Notes: generated from the letters alone by a model not told the origin. Numbered from the stretch's first letter, positions 1 through 8,242 are shown. The stretch: 64,000 nt of DNA from Oceanobacillus caeni (GCF_019037185.1 NZ_JAHHXM010000007.1:304-64303), one strand, 5' to 3'. Numbers and translations are program-made.

Positions 1-227
1 GATATCGCCTCTCACGGACATTTGATGCATCTTCCATTGACGTTTTGGCCGTGATATCGCCTCTCACGGACATTTGATGCGTCTTCCATCGGCGTTTTGG
101 CCGTGATATCGCCTCTCACGGACATTTGATGCATCTTCCATTGACGTTTTGGCCGTGATATCGCCTCTCACGGACATTTGATGGGGCTTCCATTGATGTT
201 TTGGCCATGATATCACCTCTCATGGAC
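1..227. repeat. 52-bp tandem repeat array (4 full units plus a partial fifth)
   Basis: Units start at 1, 53, 105 and 157, with a partial unit from 209. They are nearly identical, and the fourth and fifth diverge most. Each unit junction contains the inverted pair CCGTGA ... TCACGG around a 9-nt loop. In the last junction this becomes CCATGA ... TCATGG, a change on both arms that keeps the pairing. The array begins at the window edge, so its full length is unknown. At 251-260 TGTCCGTGAG is the inverse of part of the unit. There are no variable spacers, so it is not a CRISPR array. Confidence 0.9.
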
Positions 228-313
228 GTATCCCGGTTTTCCTGAATGAATTTTGTCCGTGAGATAAGCTTTCCAAAGGGGCTTCTTTAGATTAAATTTT
301 TATTTGCATAAAA

Positions 314-355
314 AATATCAGGTTGAGAATAAATATTAATTCTCAACCTGATATT
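314..355 (-). terminator. Intrinsic terminator after yitW
   Basis: A 17-bp perfect inverted repeat with an 8-nt loop is followed, on the minus strand, by a T-rich tract. It lies about 80 bp beyond the stop of the minus-strand gene ending at 436. Confidence 0.75.
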
Positions 356-435
356 GCGTCATTTTCTATACATTTTTTCAAATGCTGAATCGTCCTGGGA
401 ACTCGTTACCGCAAAAAGAGCTGCGTCTTCTTGAA

Positions 436-747
436 TCAATCCGGAATACCCAAAGCAATTTTTGCATAACGGGACATCATATGTTTGTTCCAAGCTGGTT
501 CCCAAACAATGTCAACTTTTAGCTCTTTTATTTCAGGTATGTCTGCTAAAACGAATTTCACATCACGTTCGATATGCGCAGAAAGCGGACATCCCATTGA
601 AGTTAAAGTCATTACGACCGTACACAATCCTTCTTCATCCAAATCAACGTCATAGACTAGTCCTAAGTTAACAATATCTATCCCTAGCTCAGGGTCAATA
701 ACGTTCTCTAATGCACCCATAATATTTTCTTTAAGTGCTTCATCCAT
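436..747 (-). CDS. yitW: MIP18/DUF59 family Fe-S assembly protein (YitW/SufT-like)
   Basis: A 103-residue protein of the DUF59 (MIP18, PaaD-like) family, which helps mature iron-sulfur proteins in the cytoplasm. Visible signatures are the acidic helix leading to DPELGIDIVNLGLVY (about residues 19-33) and the SMGCP motif, whose cysteine is the conserved functional residue. The ATG at 747 is chosen over the one at 798 because AAAGGGAGG lies about 9 nt upstream of it. The alpha/beta hydrolase gene yitV lies upstream on the same strand, the order known from B. subtilis yitU-yitV-yitW. The family call is firm; the precise client proteins are unknown. Confidence 0.87.
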   Translation of the reverse strand: MDEALKENIMGALENVIDPELGIDIVNLGLVYDVDLDEEGLCTVVMTLTSMGCPLSAHIERDVKFVLADIPEIKELKVDIVWEPAWNKHMMSRYAKIALGIPD

Positions 748-831
748 CCATTTCAACCTCCCTTTAATGCCTTTCCTATATTTAAACATATTTTTCATAC
801 TATTTAAATGATGTAAATCACTTTAACCACA

Positions 832-1593
832 TTATACGTATTTTTCAAACCATTTCACAGTTTCCAGCTTTGCCATGCGACTAACTTTATGATCTCGATT
901 TTTTTCTTTTATATAACGAATATGTTCTTTAATCTTATACTGCTCTTTCACTTCATTATAAAAGCTAAAAGAATGGTCAAATGGAACAACCGAATCCTTT
1001 TCACCATGCCAAAATAACAATGGTCGATCATTCAAGGTATCCTTCCTTAATGATAAATCGATTTCCTTTAATTGATCATATAATTGAGCAATCATTTCAT
1101 CAAAATTAGGTATCGTTATTTGATCTTGAACACTTTTAATTAATTCCCTTGCAAATATTGATGGCTTGGGAGATCCCATTAATACAGCGGCTGCTTTAAT
1201 CCACGGGAATTGAGTTAGCGCTGCAGATGTTGTTATTCCTCCCATGCTCGTACCAGCCAATCCAATTCTTTCATCTAATAAAATTTGTCTATCCTTTAAC
1301 TCATGACGAATGGTATCGATATCTTTTAAATTTTGCAGAACAATTTCCCAAAATGCTAAGGTTCGTTTTACCGGGTCTATATCAAATTCTCTTTCACCAT
1401 GATGTAAACTATCTGGTAAAATAACCCGTAAACCTCTCTCGGCAAGTAAATAAGCTAAATCCAGATTATGTTCTTTTGCACTTGTAAATCCGTGACTATA
1501 TATTACTGTCGGCAATTTTTCTTTTTCCTTTGAAGCTTCAACTACGATTAAACTAGGTATCTTTTTTATTTCTTCTTTAAACACACCAATCAT
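832..1593 (-). CDS. yitV: Alpha/beta hydrolase, putative esterase (YitV-like)
   Basis: A 253-residue cytoplasmic alpha/beta hydrolase without a signal peptide. It has the oxyanion region YSHGFT near residue 32, the nucleophile elbow GTSMGG near residue 114, and a late segment FWHGEKDSVVPFDHS near residue 195 that supplies the acid. A histidine follows in the NRDHK segment near residue 235. The length and neighbours match YitV. The natural substrate is not known. AAGGAGA lies about 12 nt before the ATG. It is probably co-transcribed with the downstream yitW. Confidence 0.85.
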   Translation of the reverse strand: MIGVFKEEIKKIPSLIVVEASKEKEKLPTVIYSHGFTSAKEHNLDLAYLLAERGLRVILPDSLHHGEREFDIDPVKRTLAFWEIVLQNLKDIDTIRHELKDRQILLDERIGLAGTSMGGITTSAALTQFPWIKAAAVLMGSPKPSIFARELIKSVQDQITIPNFDEMIAQLYDQLKEIDLSLRKDTLNDRPLLFWHGEKDSVVPFDHSFSFYNEVKEQYKIKEHIRYIKEKNRDHKVSRMAKLETVKWFEKYV

Positions 1594-1701
1594 TACGACG
1601 CGACTCTCCTTGAACTATAATAATTATATTTTAAGCTTGTTGGACCCCTTCTTGCAAATTTTGTAAATACATTACACCTTTACACATTGCCTTTTCCACT
1701 A

Positions 1702-1783
1702 TAAACTTGGCAGAAAGGTCTTTCTTACTAAATAAGTATAACCAGGGCATTTACAACCTAATAGCGAATGCCAAGTTTTCTAA
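1702..1783 (-). repeat. Dispersed repeat family A, copy 1
   Basis: The element is about 82 bp and ends in AAACTTGGCA and its complement TGCCAAGTTT. Read on the minus strand it matches the copies near 42576, 43841 and 43923. Its end reaches to within 15 nt of the yitU start, so it forms part of that leader. Confidence 0.7.
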
Positions 1784-1797
1784 ATGGGGTGAATGGA

Positions 1798-2616
1798 ATG
1801 TTAGATAAGTACTTAATTGCGTTAGATTTAGATGGAACGTTGTTAACGGAAAGTAAAGAAATAGATCCTCGAACGAAACAAACCTTGCTTAAAGCAATGA
1901 ACGAAGGACATATCGTTGTTATCGCTACAGGGAGACCACATCGGTCAAGTATAAATTATTACCATGAACTTGGTTTAAATACACCTATGGTAAATTTCAA
2001 TGGTGCACTCCTTCATCATCCAACTGAAGAAAAGTGGGATATACTACATAATCCAATGTCGTTGAGAACAGCCAAAAAGATTATAGAAGCAAGTTATGAT
2101 TTAAATGTACGAAATATTCTAGCTGAGGTAATGGATAATGTATACCTAGAACAATTTGATGAAGAAGTAATAGAACTCTTTCAAGGACCTAAAAACAATC
2201 CTCCGTTTACGATTGGCAATTTAAAAAACAAATTAACGGAAGATCCAACTTCTCTTCTTATTTTTCCAAACGAAAAAGAGGTTCATACATTGCGTAATCA
2301 TTTAACAGAATTTCACGCTGAACTCATCGAGCATCGTAATGGGGGTGCACCATATCATGTTGTAGAAATTGTAAAAAAGGGAATGAACAAAGCAGTTGGA
2401 CTCCATAAAATTGCGAAATACTACAATATTTCCAAAGAAAATATCATTGCCTTCGGGGATGAAGATAATGATTTAGAAATGATTGATTATGTAGGTGTAG
2501 GTGTTGCAATGGGAAACGCTATTAAAGAATTAAAACAAGTTGCAAACCATATAACAAATACCAATGAACAAAATGGTATTGGTACGTTTCTTGAAGAGTA
2601 TTTAAAGTTAGATTAG
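1798..2616 (+). CDS. yitU: HAD-superfamily Cof-type phosphatase (YitU-like)
   Basis: A 272-residue HAD hydrolase of the Cof/YidA subfamily. Motif I is DLDGTLL near residue 9 (nucleophile Asp and acid Asp). A threonine follows in IATGRPH near residue 45. A lysine lies in the KKGMNKAVGL segment near residue 200, and GDEDND near residue 223 is the Mg2+-binding motif. Such enzymes dephosphorylate sugar phosphates or FMN; the substrate cannot be read from sequence. The ATG at 1798 is chosen because GGGGTGAA precedes it. An ATG 30 nt upstream has no ribosome-binding site and lies in repeat A. It is divergent from yitV. Confidence 0.87.
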   Translation: MLDKYLIALDLDGTLLTESKEIDPRTKQTLLKAMNEGHIVVIATGRPHRSSINYYHELGLNTPMVNFNGALLHHPTEEKWDILHNPMSLRTAKKIIEASYDLNVRNILAEVMDNVYLEQFDEEVIELFQGPKNNPPFTIGNLKNKLTEDPTSLLIFPNEKEVHTLRNHLTEFHAELIEHRNGGAPYHVVEIVKKGMNKAVGLHKIAKYYNISKENIIAFGDEDNDLEMIDYVGVGVAMGNAIKELKQVANHITNTNEQNGIGTFLEEYLKLD

Positions 2617-2787
2617 ACAAATGCGCACTAATTCCCGATTATTACCAAGCTTAATTTCGTTCAGGCGAACCATACTATAATTGAACGTAAAAAACGTTCA
2701 CTTTTTGTTTTACTTCTTGAGCATCATTCAGGGGTTAAATTTAACCCCTGATGTTTCCATTCTAATTTCTGAAGGAGGAATTCAGGT

Positions 2788-2922
2788 ATGGGAAAAGGAA
2801 GTAAATCACGTCGATTTGTACAACATGGTTCTGATTCCGTTAAAAAACATGCCGAGCGTTTCCCCTATCGTTCTACATTAGCTGAACGTGAAAGAGAAGT
2901 GAATGGACAAGAGAATCTTTAG
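2788..2922 (+). CDS. Small basic protein of unknown function, 44 aa
   Basis: The ORF starts MGKGSKSRRFVQHG and ends REVNGQENL. It is rich in Lys, Arg and His in its first half and has no membrane segment. A strong GAAGGAGGAA sits about 10 nt before the ATG, and the next gene follows 23 nt after the stop, which suggests a small operon. The overlapping 66-codon ORF at 2681-2881 lacks such a signal. I do not recognise a function. Confidence 0.7.
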   Translation: MGKGSKSRRFVQHGSDSVKKHAERFPYRSTLAEREREVNGQENL

Positions 2923-2945
2923 AAGTACCTTTAGGAGGGTTTTCA

Positions 2946-3134
2946 TTGCAAAACAACTTATTTCAACAAGCTAAAGACGCAGTAAATAACCTCATTAATG
3001 GTAATGCTAGTGAAGCTGATAAACAAGCAGCCGAAAGCGCAATTCAGTCTGCATACGAGGATGCATCTCCGCAAGAGAAGGAACATCTACAACAGCTTGA
3101 GCAACAGTTGAAGCAATCAAACCAACTAAAATAA
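2946..3134 (+). CDS. DUF3813-like small helical protein
   Basis: A 62-residue, very hydrophilic, Gln/Glu/Ala-rich protein predicted to be all helical. It begins at TTG with AGGAGG about 10 nt upstream. The opening NLFQQAKDAVNNL and the repeated LQQLEQQLKQ pattern resemble the DUF3813 family of short Bacillaceae proteins, whose role is unknown. It follows the 44-aa ORF at 2788 closely, probably in the same transcript. Confidence 0.7.
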   Translation: MQNNLFQQAKDAVNNLINGNASEADKQAAESAIQSAYEDASPQEKEHLQQLEQQLKQSNQLK

Positions 3135-3247
3135 TTCATGTAACAAGTATAGACATCCCCTTTCATCAGGAAGGGGATGTTACTTTCATCCTTAAAAATA
3201 ATTTGGTAATATAAAGACAAGTAGGTTTACGAGGAGGAATGACAAAT

Positions 3248-3511
3248 ATGGCAATTCATGTTGAAGGTACACCAAATCCAAACGCAATGAAATTCACAAC
3301 AGATAAAATTATTTTTGAAGGTACAAATAGTATTTCTGTTATGCCTGGAAGCACAAGTGAGCACGACATTCTTAACGATTTAATGAAAGTGGAAGGCGTT
3401 GACAACGTCTTTGGATATCAAAACTTTATTACCATCAATAAACAATTTGATGCGGAATGGGAAGACTTAACCCCTCGTGTTAAAGAGGTAATGGAAAGAT
3501 ACGGTTATTAA
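3248..3511 (+). CDS. Nfu/NifU N-terminal domain protein
   Basis: An 87-residue stand-alone Nfu N-terminal domain (Scaffold Nfu/NifU N). It shows the typical opening EGTPNPNAMKF, then SISVMPG, and the mid-protein VEGVDNVFGYQNFITINK. In multidomain Nfu proteins this domain accompanies a CxxC scaffold domain; here there is no cysteine, so it cannot bind a cluster on its own and may act as an adaptor. GGAGG lies 10 nt before the ATG at 3248. The ATG at 3239 overlaps the ribosome-binding site and is rejected. Confidence 0.85.
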   Translation: MAIHVEGTPNPNAMKFTTDKIIFEGTNSISVMPGSTSEHDILNDLMKVEGVDNVFGYQNFITINKQFDAEWEDLTPRVKEVMERYGY

Positions 3512-3553
3512 TACATAAGAAAGGCGCAAGTACCCGTTTGGGTGGGATAAATG

Positions 3554-3582
3554 GACCAAAAATAAATAATTATTTTTGGTCT
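3554..3582. terminator. Bidirectional terminator between the Nfu-type gene and the lipoprotein gene
   Basis: GACCAAAAATAA pairs with TTATTTTTGGTC across a short loop. A and T tracts flank both sides, so it can serve both convergent genes. Confidence 0.7.
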
Positions 3583-3969
3583 CTATTTTATTTCAATCGG
3601 TATGTAATTAGGATTCATTGCTTTTCCATTTTCACTTTTTCCATAAATAACAAAAATTGGAGCATCATCCGCTTCCATTACTTTTTTAGGTAATGTGACT
3701 TCAATTTCAAAAGGTTTCCATTCCTGACCATTAAGTTGGATAGGTTTCTCTTCTTGTAGAACTTCCTCCCCTAGTTCAACTCGATAGAATATTTCTTCAC
3801 TCGATGTTTTTACATCAGCAACCAATTTAGCCGTAAGATCTTCAACCTGGACATCCACATTTCGAATATCTATCGTACTCGGTGAATCGGAATTTGAATT
3901 CAATTCATCTGTGTTGCTACAACCGACAAGAAGAACAGCAAATAGCATCAAAAGCATGATTCGTTTCAT
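3583..3969 (-). CDS. Putative lipoprotein, 128 aa
   Basis: Positively charged start, hydrophobic core and lipobox LLVGC (Cys near residue 17) predict a lipid-anchored protein on the outer face of the membrane. The mature part is about 110 residues, acidic and beta-rich. The pattern VDVQVEDLTAKLVADV and FYRVELGEEVLQEE suggests a single immunoglobulin-like domain. I do not recognise a family. It ends at the shared terminator at 3554-3582. Confidence 0.8.
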   Translation of the reverse strand: MKRIMLLMLFAVLLVGCSNTDELNSNSDSPSTIDIRNVDVQVEDLTAKLVADVKTSSEEIFYRVELGEEVLQEEKPIQLNGQEWKPFEIEVTLPKKVMEADDAPIFVIYGKSENGKAMNPNYIPIEIK

Positions 3970-4143
3970 TTTTCACTCTCCCCTCTCATATTCTTTTAAA
4001 TGTCATCATCATTGTAAGCTTTTTTCCAAAATTTAACCACCTTCGTGATGTAAGGGATATACCATATAAAATTTTATTTTTGACTAAATATGGATATCGC
4101 TATAAACTGAAATAAAGAAAGATTTTTTATTAGGAGTGATTGA

Positions 4144-5013
4144 ATGGCAATTCAAATACTTACCGATTCCAGTTGTGATTTAACGCTAGAGCAGTTTTCG
4201 GAATTAGACATACAAATTGCACCGTTAACAGTTCATCTAGATGGACAAGATTACGAAGACGGTGTAACGATTCAAGCAAAAACTGTTTATGATGCCATGA
4301 GACAAGGAAAAGCACCAAAAACCTCCCAGATCTCTCCACAAACGTTTAAAGAAATATTCACTTCCCATGCAAAAGAAAATAAACCATTAGTATACATAGC
4401 TTTCTCTTCCCAACTTTCAGGAACCTATCAAACCGCGAAAATGATGGAACAGGAAGTAAAGGAAGAGTATCCTGATGCACCAATACATGTTATCGATACG
4501 AAATGTGCATCCCTTGGGCAGGGTTTAGTTGTATTACATGCAGCAAAACTCGCAAAACAAGGAGCTTCAGTAGATGAGGTTGTAAACGCAGTAAAATATC
4601 AATCGGAACACATGGAACATATATTTACCGTGGATGATTTAGAATATCTAAAACGTGGTGGCCGTATTAGTAAGGCTCAAGCTTTTGTTGGTACTTTATT
4701 AAAGGTAAAACCTTTACTACACGTAGATGACGGAAAGTTGGTTCCACTAGAAAAAATTCGAGGTTCAAAAAAAGTTTTAAGTCGAATGCTAGAACTAATG
4801 GAGGAACGAGGGCTCGATCTCACGAATCAAACCATTGGTATAAGTCACGGTGACGACCTAGAAAGAGCCGAACAACTTTCCAAGATGATTCAAGATAAAT
4901 TTAATGTTAGTGAAAATCAAATTGTAATTGAAATGGTTGGTTCTGTCATAGGAGCACATTCTGGTCCAGGAACGATAGCCCTATTCTTTTCCAATAAACC
5001 AAAACCGAATTAA
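4144..5013 (+). CDS. DegV family fatty-acid-binding protein
   Basis: A 289-residue DegV protein. These proteins bind a fatty acid and, in the FakAB system, present it for phosphorylation. The N-terminal ILTDSSCDL, the KTSQISP segment near residue 58, FSSQLSGTYQ near residue 87, DLEYLKRGGRISKAQA near residue 159 and the C-terminal VIGAHSGPGTIALFF are all characteristic. B. subtilis YitS is a likely counterpart given the yitU/yitV/yitW neighbours. The RBS is TTAGGAGTG. No FakA-like kinase is nearby. Confidence 0.9.
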   Translation: MAIQILTDSSCDLTLEQFSELDIQIAPLTVHLDGQDYEDGVTIQAKTVYDAMRQGKAPKTSQISPQTFKEIFTSHAKENKPLVYIAFSSQLSGTYQTAKMMEQEVKEEYPDAPIHVIDTKCASLGQGLVVLHAAKLAKQGASVDEVVNAVKYQSEHMEHIFTVDDLEYLKRGGRISKAQAFVGTLLKVKPLLHVDDGKLVPLEKIRGSKKVLSRMLELMEERGLDLTNQTIGISHGDDLERAEQLSKMIQDKFNVSENQIVIEMVGSVIGAHSGPGTIALFFSNKPKPN

Positions 5014-5131
5014 AACAACATCCTAACCCCATGGAAAAACTTTAAGATTAAAAGCATGAAATCTATTTTTTTAACATATATTCAATTAAATATAGATATA
5101 AAGTCATACACTTAATGAGGGGGAATCTACA

Positions 5132-5332
5132 TTGCATATTTTCGATTTAGTAGACAGATATATGTCCGTTCGAAATCACATGCCAGATTCAGTTAACGAC
5201 TTACTCGACTTTTATCAACATAAGTACATTATGGGGGAAATTGACATAAAAGATTATCGACACATATTTGCATACTTGCATAAACAAGGTGCCATATCAG
5301 CATTTGATTACGAAAGATCAGTAACCTATTAA
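5132..5332 (+). CDS. YppF-like small protein
   Basis: A 66-residue hydrophilic protein starting at TTG after a GAGGGGG site. The sequence LLDFYQHKYIMGEIDIKDYRHIF resembles the YppF family of short Bacillus proteins of unknown role. It has no cysteines and no membrane segment. The gene stands alone between degV and a terminator. Confidence 0.65.
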   Translation: MHIFDLVDRYMSVRNHMPDSVNDLLDFYQHKYIMGEIDIKDYRHIFAYLHKQGAISAFDYERSVTY

Positions 5333-5345
5333 TACGGAAGCGACT

Positions 5346-5378
5346 AAAGTCCTTTTTTAAAAAGGGCTTTTTTTCTAT
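5346..5378 (+). terminator. Terminator after the YppF-like gene
   Basis: AAAGTCCTTTTT pairs with AAAAAGGGCTTT and is followed by a T tract. It lies just after the stop at 5332. Confidence 0.7.
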
Positions 5379-5442
5379 TATGCTTTCTTCATGATTGGAT
5401 TTTCCCACGATGGGTACATTAATGATGAAGGAGGAGATGTGG

Positions 5443-6315
5443 ATGAGTATGGAGCATCATAACGGAAAAATAACTCCACCAAAACAAGTTCAAGGGAAAC
5501 AACCAGGAATCGAATCGGAGATGATTCCAAATCCAGAATTTATCCGCCATGATTATGAAGGTAGTAATAAATTAAAAAACAAAGTAGCTATTATTACCGG
5601 TGGGGATAGTGGTATCGGCCGAGCCGTGAGCGTACATTTTGCTAAAGAAGGTGCGGATGTTGCGATTATTTACTTAAATGAACATGACGATGCCAATAAA
5701 ACGAAAGAACTCGTGGAACAGGAAGGCAGAAAATGTTTACTCCTAAGCGGGGATATTGGTAATGAAGCTTTTTGTTCAGAAGCAGTAAAAAAGACATTTG
5801 ATACGTTTCATCAAATTGACATATTAGTAAATAATGCTGCAGAACAACATCCTCAACCAAGTTTTTTAGATATAACAAGTGAACAATTAGAAAAAACATT
5901 CCGAACGAATATATTCAGTATGTTTTACTTAACGAAAGCAGTCATTCCCCATCTAAAAAAAGGAAGTTCTATCATTAATACTTCCTCGATTACTAGTTAC
6001 AAAGGAAATGTGGATTTGATTGATTATTCGGCAACAAAAGGAGCAATTACTTCATTTACTAGATCATTATCCGGTGCTTTGGCTGACCAAGGAATTCGGG
6101 TTAATGCTGTTGCTCCGGGTCCGATTTGGACTCCACTAATTCCCGCTTCTTTTAATAAAAAGAAAGTGGATTCATTTGGAGCCGATACTCCGATGAAACG
6201 ACCTGGTCAACCGAAAGAAGTAGCACCCGCTTATGTTTATTTAGCTAGCGATGACAGTAGCTACGTAACGGGGCAAATGATTCATGTAAATGGCGGAACG
6301 ATTGTGAATGGGTAA
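5443..6315 (+). CDS. SDR family NAD(P)-dependent oxidoreductase (YhxC/YdaD-type)
   Basis: A 290-residue short-chain dehydrogenase with an N-terminal extension of about 40 residues, as in the stress-associated YhxC/YdaD group. The cofactor loop is GGDSGIG near residue 53, followed by NNAAEQH near residue 128, the catalytic serine in NTSSITS, and the YSATKGA motif with Tyr and Lys. The C-terminal half has VAPGPIWTP and the usual VTGQMIHVNGG end. AAGGAGGAG precedes the ATG at 5443, which is preferred over 5395. The substrate is unknown. In B. subtilis a related gene lies near comK. Confidence 0.9.
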   Translation: MSMEHHNGKITPPKQVQGKQPGIESEMIPNPEFIRHDYEGSNKLKNKVAIITGGDSGIGRAVSVHFAKEGADVAIIYLNEHDDANKTKELVEQEGRKCLLLSGDIGNEAFCSEAVKKTFDTFHQIDILVNNAAEQHPQPSFLDITSEQLEKTFRTNIFSMFYLTKAVIPHLKKGSSIINTSSITSYKGNVDLIDYSATKGAITSFTRSLSGALADQGIRVNAVAPGPIWTPLIPASFNKKKVDSFGADTPMKRPGQPKEVAPAYVYLASDDSSYVTGQMIHVNGGTIVNG

Positions 6316-6334
6316 GATAACTTTTGGTTAGTTA

Positions 6335-6418
6335 TTAAGAAGACTTCCATCAGTGGGGGGTTCCTTCTCCCCCACTGATGGTTAGTCACACTTATCAGAC
6401 CTTTATGGGCAGTTGATA
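6335..6418 (+). repeat. Dispersed repeat family C, copy 1
   Basis: It begins TAAGAAGACTTCC. A 13-bp hairpin CCATCAGTGGGGG / CCCCCACTGATGG follows, then the linker TTAGTCACACTTATC and GGGCAGTTGAT. The distal second hairpin of other copies is missing. It could end transcription of the SDR gene. Confidence 0.8.
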
Positions 6419-6433
6419 TTCTTTTCACATCTC

Positions 6434-7078
6434 TTAATCCTTATTTTCTAAAAACCCCGTATATGGTACCCATTCTTCTTGTGTTCTACCAGGAATACTT
6501 GTATGATCTTGACTTCCACCTTCTGCGGCCATTGCATCTGCTTTTGTTACATGAACCGTTCCACGTGGATGGTTCGGTGGTGCATAGATGGAATAAAGTT
6601 TTAGCGGGATAGTTCCTGTATTCGTTACATTATGCCATGTTCCAGCGGGTACCATAATTGCAAAATCATCAGCAACTCTTCTTTCAAAATCAAGGTTATC
6701 TTTTCTCTTACCCATTTGAACAATCCCCTGTCCTTGTTCGATACGTAAGAATTGATCAACTTCAGGATGTATTTCTAAACCAATATCATCCCCTACATTA
6801 ATACTCATCACCGTAACCTGTAAATGTGGTCCGGTCCATAAAGCCGTGCGATACGTATTATTTTGCTTAGATGCCTCATTAATATTAACAACAAAAGGAT
6901 TAGGACCGTAATCTCTTAATAAAATATTATTATTTTGTCTAACTGTTTCAAATCTATTTTCATATAACTCGGCTGGTTTTTCCCAGTATTCAGAGTGCCT
7001 TGTATAGTTATTCATTGGTGGTGCATTTACATAATAAGGATATTGATAATATGGATTATTGTAAGGAAAAAAATACAT
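6434..7078 (-). CDS. Cupin-domain protein with a Tyr/Asn/Pro-rich N-terminus
   Basis: The first 35 residues are rich in Tyr, Pro and Asn (FFPYNNPYYQYPYY), a composition seen in spore coat proteins. A single cupin barrel follows, with the metal-site pattern EIHPEVDQFLRIEQGQG near residue 100 and the second cupin motif with PAGTWHNVTN near residue 144. The C-terminal part HPRGTVHVTKADA is shared with the mannose-6-phosphate isomerase-like cupins. GAGAGG precedes the ATG at 7078. A spore surface role is inference from composition. Confidence 0.8.
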   Translation of the reverse strand: MYFFPYNNPYYQYPYYVNAPPMNNYTRHSEYWEKPAELYENRFETVRQNNNILLRDYGPNPFVVNINEASKQNNTYRTALWTGPHLQVTVMSINVGDDIGLEIHPEVDQFLRIEQGQGIVQMGKRKDNLDFERRVADDFAIMVPAGTWHNVTNTGTIPLKLYSIYAPPNHPRGTVHVTKADAMAAEGGSQDHTSIPGRTQEEWVPYTGFLENKD

Positions 7079-7278
7079 TCTACTCCATCCTCTCACATTT
7101 TATAATTGGGTAGCTAAAACAACTAATATAAATATTATGCAATCGTATTTATTATGAATAGGCACAAACCTACCCTGAATAAATTTCTCAAACGTTTCAC
7201 TTAAAAATTGATGCAACATTTTAGATAAACACCTATATATTATAGGGATTAAACATCTCAAAATTAGGAGAAGAGGAC

Positions 7279-7353
7279 ATGAACGAAGAACTTCAGAGGT
7301 TATTTAACAATTTGATTCAATTGGAAATAGCAAATTGCAGCATCTTCCATTAA
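7279..7353 (+). CDS. Possible 24-aa peptide
   Basis: A short ORF reading MNEELQRLFNNLIQLEIANC and ending SIFH. AGGAGAAGAGG precedes the ATG, and a TATATT-type -10 sequence lies about 40 nt upstream. It is convergent with the repetitive protein gene, whose stop lies 2 nt away. No homologue is recalled; it may be chance. Confidence 0.35.
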   Translation: MNEELQRLFNNLIQLEIANCSIFH

Positions 7354-7354
7354 A

Positions 7355-7894
7355 TTATATTGGTATAAAGTGATATAATGGCTGATCAGAATGTTGGTCT
7401 TTTTGATTTTGTATTGTCATATTAATAGCCGAAATCACAGATCCAGCAGCTTGAATCCATGCTCCCGTATCATCTAGTAAACTTACATCTACATTTTCCA
7501 CCTCTTCTTTAATTCCTGATATTCCTTGAATGCCATTGCCGATAGACTGTAAGAAATCTCCCTGAAATCCGAACACATCGTTTTCTTCAATTGCTGGTAT
7601 TAATCCAATTCCTGCTCCCATGGCTTGAATAAAATTACCTTGAATCTCAAGATTGATGTTTTCTACATATAAACCTGTTACTACAAAAAGATTTCCAATG
7701 GTTTGGACTTCGTTGGCTAATTTAACTAATTCCTCTGATGTATAATCAGAAATAATCGAACTTCCAATAGCTTGCAGTATATTTCCGACTTTCGCAATTA
7801 CCTTACCATCATCTTCACTAAAAGGAGGGTCTATAGCATTGATTACTGTTCCTACTGCTTGAATCCACGCCCCGATAACCGTATGGTGACTCAA
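7355..7894 (-). CDS. Self-repetitive GxxIQAxGxxI protein of unknown function
   Basis: A 179-residue protein built of about six degenerate copies of a helix-like unit, G-x-x-I/L-Q-A/S-x-G-x-x-I. Examples are GAWIQAVGTVINAI near residue 8, GNILQAIGSSI near 37, GNFIQAMGAGIG near 86, GDFLQSIGNGIQ near 111 and GAWIQAAGSVISAI near 143. The first and last units are nearly identical. There is no signal peptide. Similar repetitive proteins occur in Bacillaceae without known function. Amphipathic, glycine-spaced repeats could pack into a small solenoid or assemble at a surface; this is inference. Confidence 0.75.
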   Translation of the reverse strand: MSHHTVIGAWIQAVGTVINAIDPPFSEDDGKVIAKVGNILQAIGSSIISDYTSEELVKLANEVQTIGNLFVVTGLYVENINLEIQGNFIQAMGAGIGLIPAIEENDVFGFQGDFLQSIGNGIQGISGIKEEVENVDVSLLDDTGAWIQAAGSVISAINMTIQNQKDQHSDQPLYHFIPI

Positions 7895-8052
7895 ATGACT
7901 CTCACCTCACTAATCATTTATCTACTCTTATACCGTGTATTCACTGCAGTATCATATGAAAACTATACCTATATGATTATCATTTTTCGTAAACATTTTT
8001 TAAATAGGTCATAGCCTATTGAAAATCATCAATAATAGCCTTAAATAAAATG

Positions 8053-8086
8053 TAGACGCTAAATCCTTTTTACAGGATAGCGTCCT
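8053..8086 (-). terminator. Possible terminator after the 25-aa peptide gene
   Basis: GACGCTA and TAGCGTC-type arms, with an inner TCCT/AGGA pairing, form a hairpin. On the minus strand it is followed by a moderately T-rich stretch. Confidence 0.4.
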
Positions 8087-8126
8087 AAAACTTTTCCAGA
8101 TTTTTTTACGAAATGGCCATTCTATT

Positions 8127-8204
8127 TTAATCTGTCACTTCACTAAGAATAATGGTACTAAGACTAACACATAGTACTAATGTTAATGCAATAAGTCCAA
8201 TCAT
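8127..8204 (-). CDS. Small hydrophobic peptide, 25 aa
   Basis: It reads MIGLIALTLVLCVSLSTIIL and ends SEVTD, a single membrane helix with an acidic tail. A near-perfect AGGAGGTG lies about 9 nt before the ATG, the best evidence that it is translated. It lies 38 nt downstream of the GH13-like gene on the same strand and may share its transcript. The function is unknown; it could be a small membrane regulator or a toxin-like peptide, and no antitoxin RNA is evident. Confidence 0.6.
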   Translation of the reverse strand: MIGLIALTLVLCVSLSTIILSEVTD

Positions 8205-8242
8205 TCTTTGCACCTCCTATCCTATTTAAGGAAAATATCCTT

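Noticed and set aside
1-227. CRISPR array
   Set aside because: The 52-bp units are directly adjacent with no variable spacers, and no cas genes are present.
2681-2881. 66-codon ORF before the DUF3813-like gene
   Set aside because: It has no ribosome-binding site and overlaps the 44-codon ORF at 2788 in another frame, which has a strong one.
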